A stretch of 63,363 bases of DNA from Thermosynechococcaceae cyanobacterium YX3bin19 (lineage in GTDB: Bacteria > Cyanobacteriota > Cyanobacteriia > Thermosynechococcales > Thermosynechococcaceae), in assembly GCA_030447595.1 (NCBI GenBank), contig JAUJON010000020.1, positions 1 through 63,363 on the forward strand, read 5' to 3'. Every line of letters begins with the position of its first letter. The stretch's first letter is position 1. Below are positions 63,249 to 63,363 of this stretch, piece by piece. The notes beneath the pieces are model-generated. The model had not been told where the DNA came from. It searched no databases and saw only the letters and a program-made list of their open reading frames with translations. The translations under genes were made by a program, and so were the position numbers.

Positions 63249-63363
63249 ACAGCCTAACTCATTATTGACTAACCGCTTGACGCCTCATAAAGCAGCTTCT
63301 GCTTATCAAACTAAGTAGTCAAGCCTTTACTTAATCGATAGTCCTTGTCCTGACCCTGATTTT
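63249..63363. other. Right-edge intergenic tail
   Basis: 115 bases after alr without a gene. No terminator hairpin that I can support. Confidence 0.4.

Overview
The window comes from a cyanobacterium. Evidence: a PsbO gene, a Thf1/Psb29 gene, a Ycf20-like gene, an ndhA-ndhI-ndhG-ndhE cluster, a SigF-type sigma factor, an orthocaspase-WD40 protein and many HIP1-type GCGATCGC octamers. A filamentous, non-heterocystous (Leptolyngbya-like) host is my inference only.

Layout. 1-10.9 kb is mostly housekeeping: Tat lipoprotein of an ABC importer, tRNA-Asp, HAD hydrolase, flavin reductase, phosphopantetheinyl transferase, TPR protein, Usp, pgk, psbO, sigF, purB. 11.0-22.3 kb is a wrecked type I restriction-modification locus (hsdM, hsdS, hsdR). 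It is stuffed with toxin-antitoxin-like cassettes (DUF6883/DUF4926, GIY-YIG, VapBC, BrnTA, a nuclease-like protein with DUF2283), an IS200/IS605 remnant, an IS630 copy and palindromic mini-repeats. 22.6-34.5 kb carries tRNA-Phe, ycf20, DUF362, thf1, DUF790, msrA, gamma-glutamyltransferase facing a phytochelatin synthase, and recD2. 34.9-47.5 kb carries leuS, an RTX/FG-GAP protein, trmFO, an SDR, yjbQ and an FAD monooxygenase. 47.8-49.2 kb is an IS701 element. 49.6-53.0 kb is a large tandem-caspase/WD40 gene. 53-63 kb is again ordinary: TMEM14, nadK, ndhEGIA, gltA, sixA, a DHH phosphoesterase, an HNH nuclease and alr.

Frame integrity is the main caveat. Pgk, ndhG, ndhA, gltA, HNH and alr are intact, but psbO, sigF, thf1, leuS, trmFO, nadK, ndhE, ndhI and many others are split by single-base gains or losses, mostly in short homopolymers. 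Because several of these genes are indispensable, I read most breaks as sequencing errors and give the reconstructed gene extents. Only the breaks caused by IS insertions or large rearrangements are treated as true pseudogenes.

The most interesting structure is the restriction island. Duplicated 3' ends of hsdM and hsdS mark the edges of the cassettes, so cargo seems to have been added at the M/S and S/R junctions. The second is the caspase gene: its first caspase domain has lost both catalytic residues while the second keeps them.
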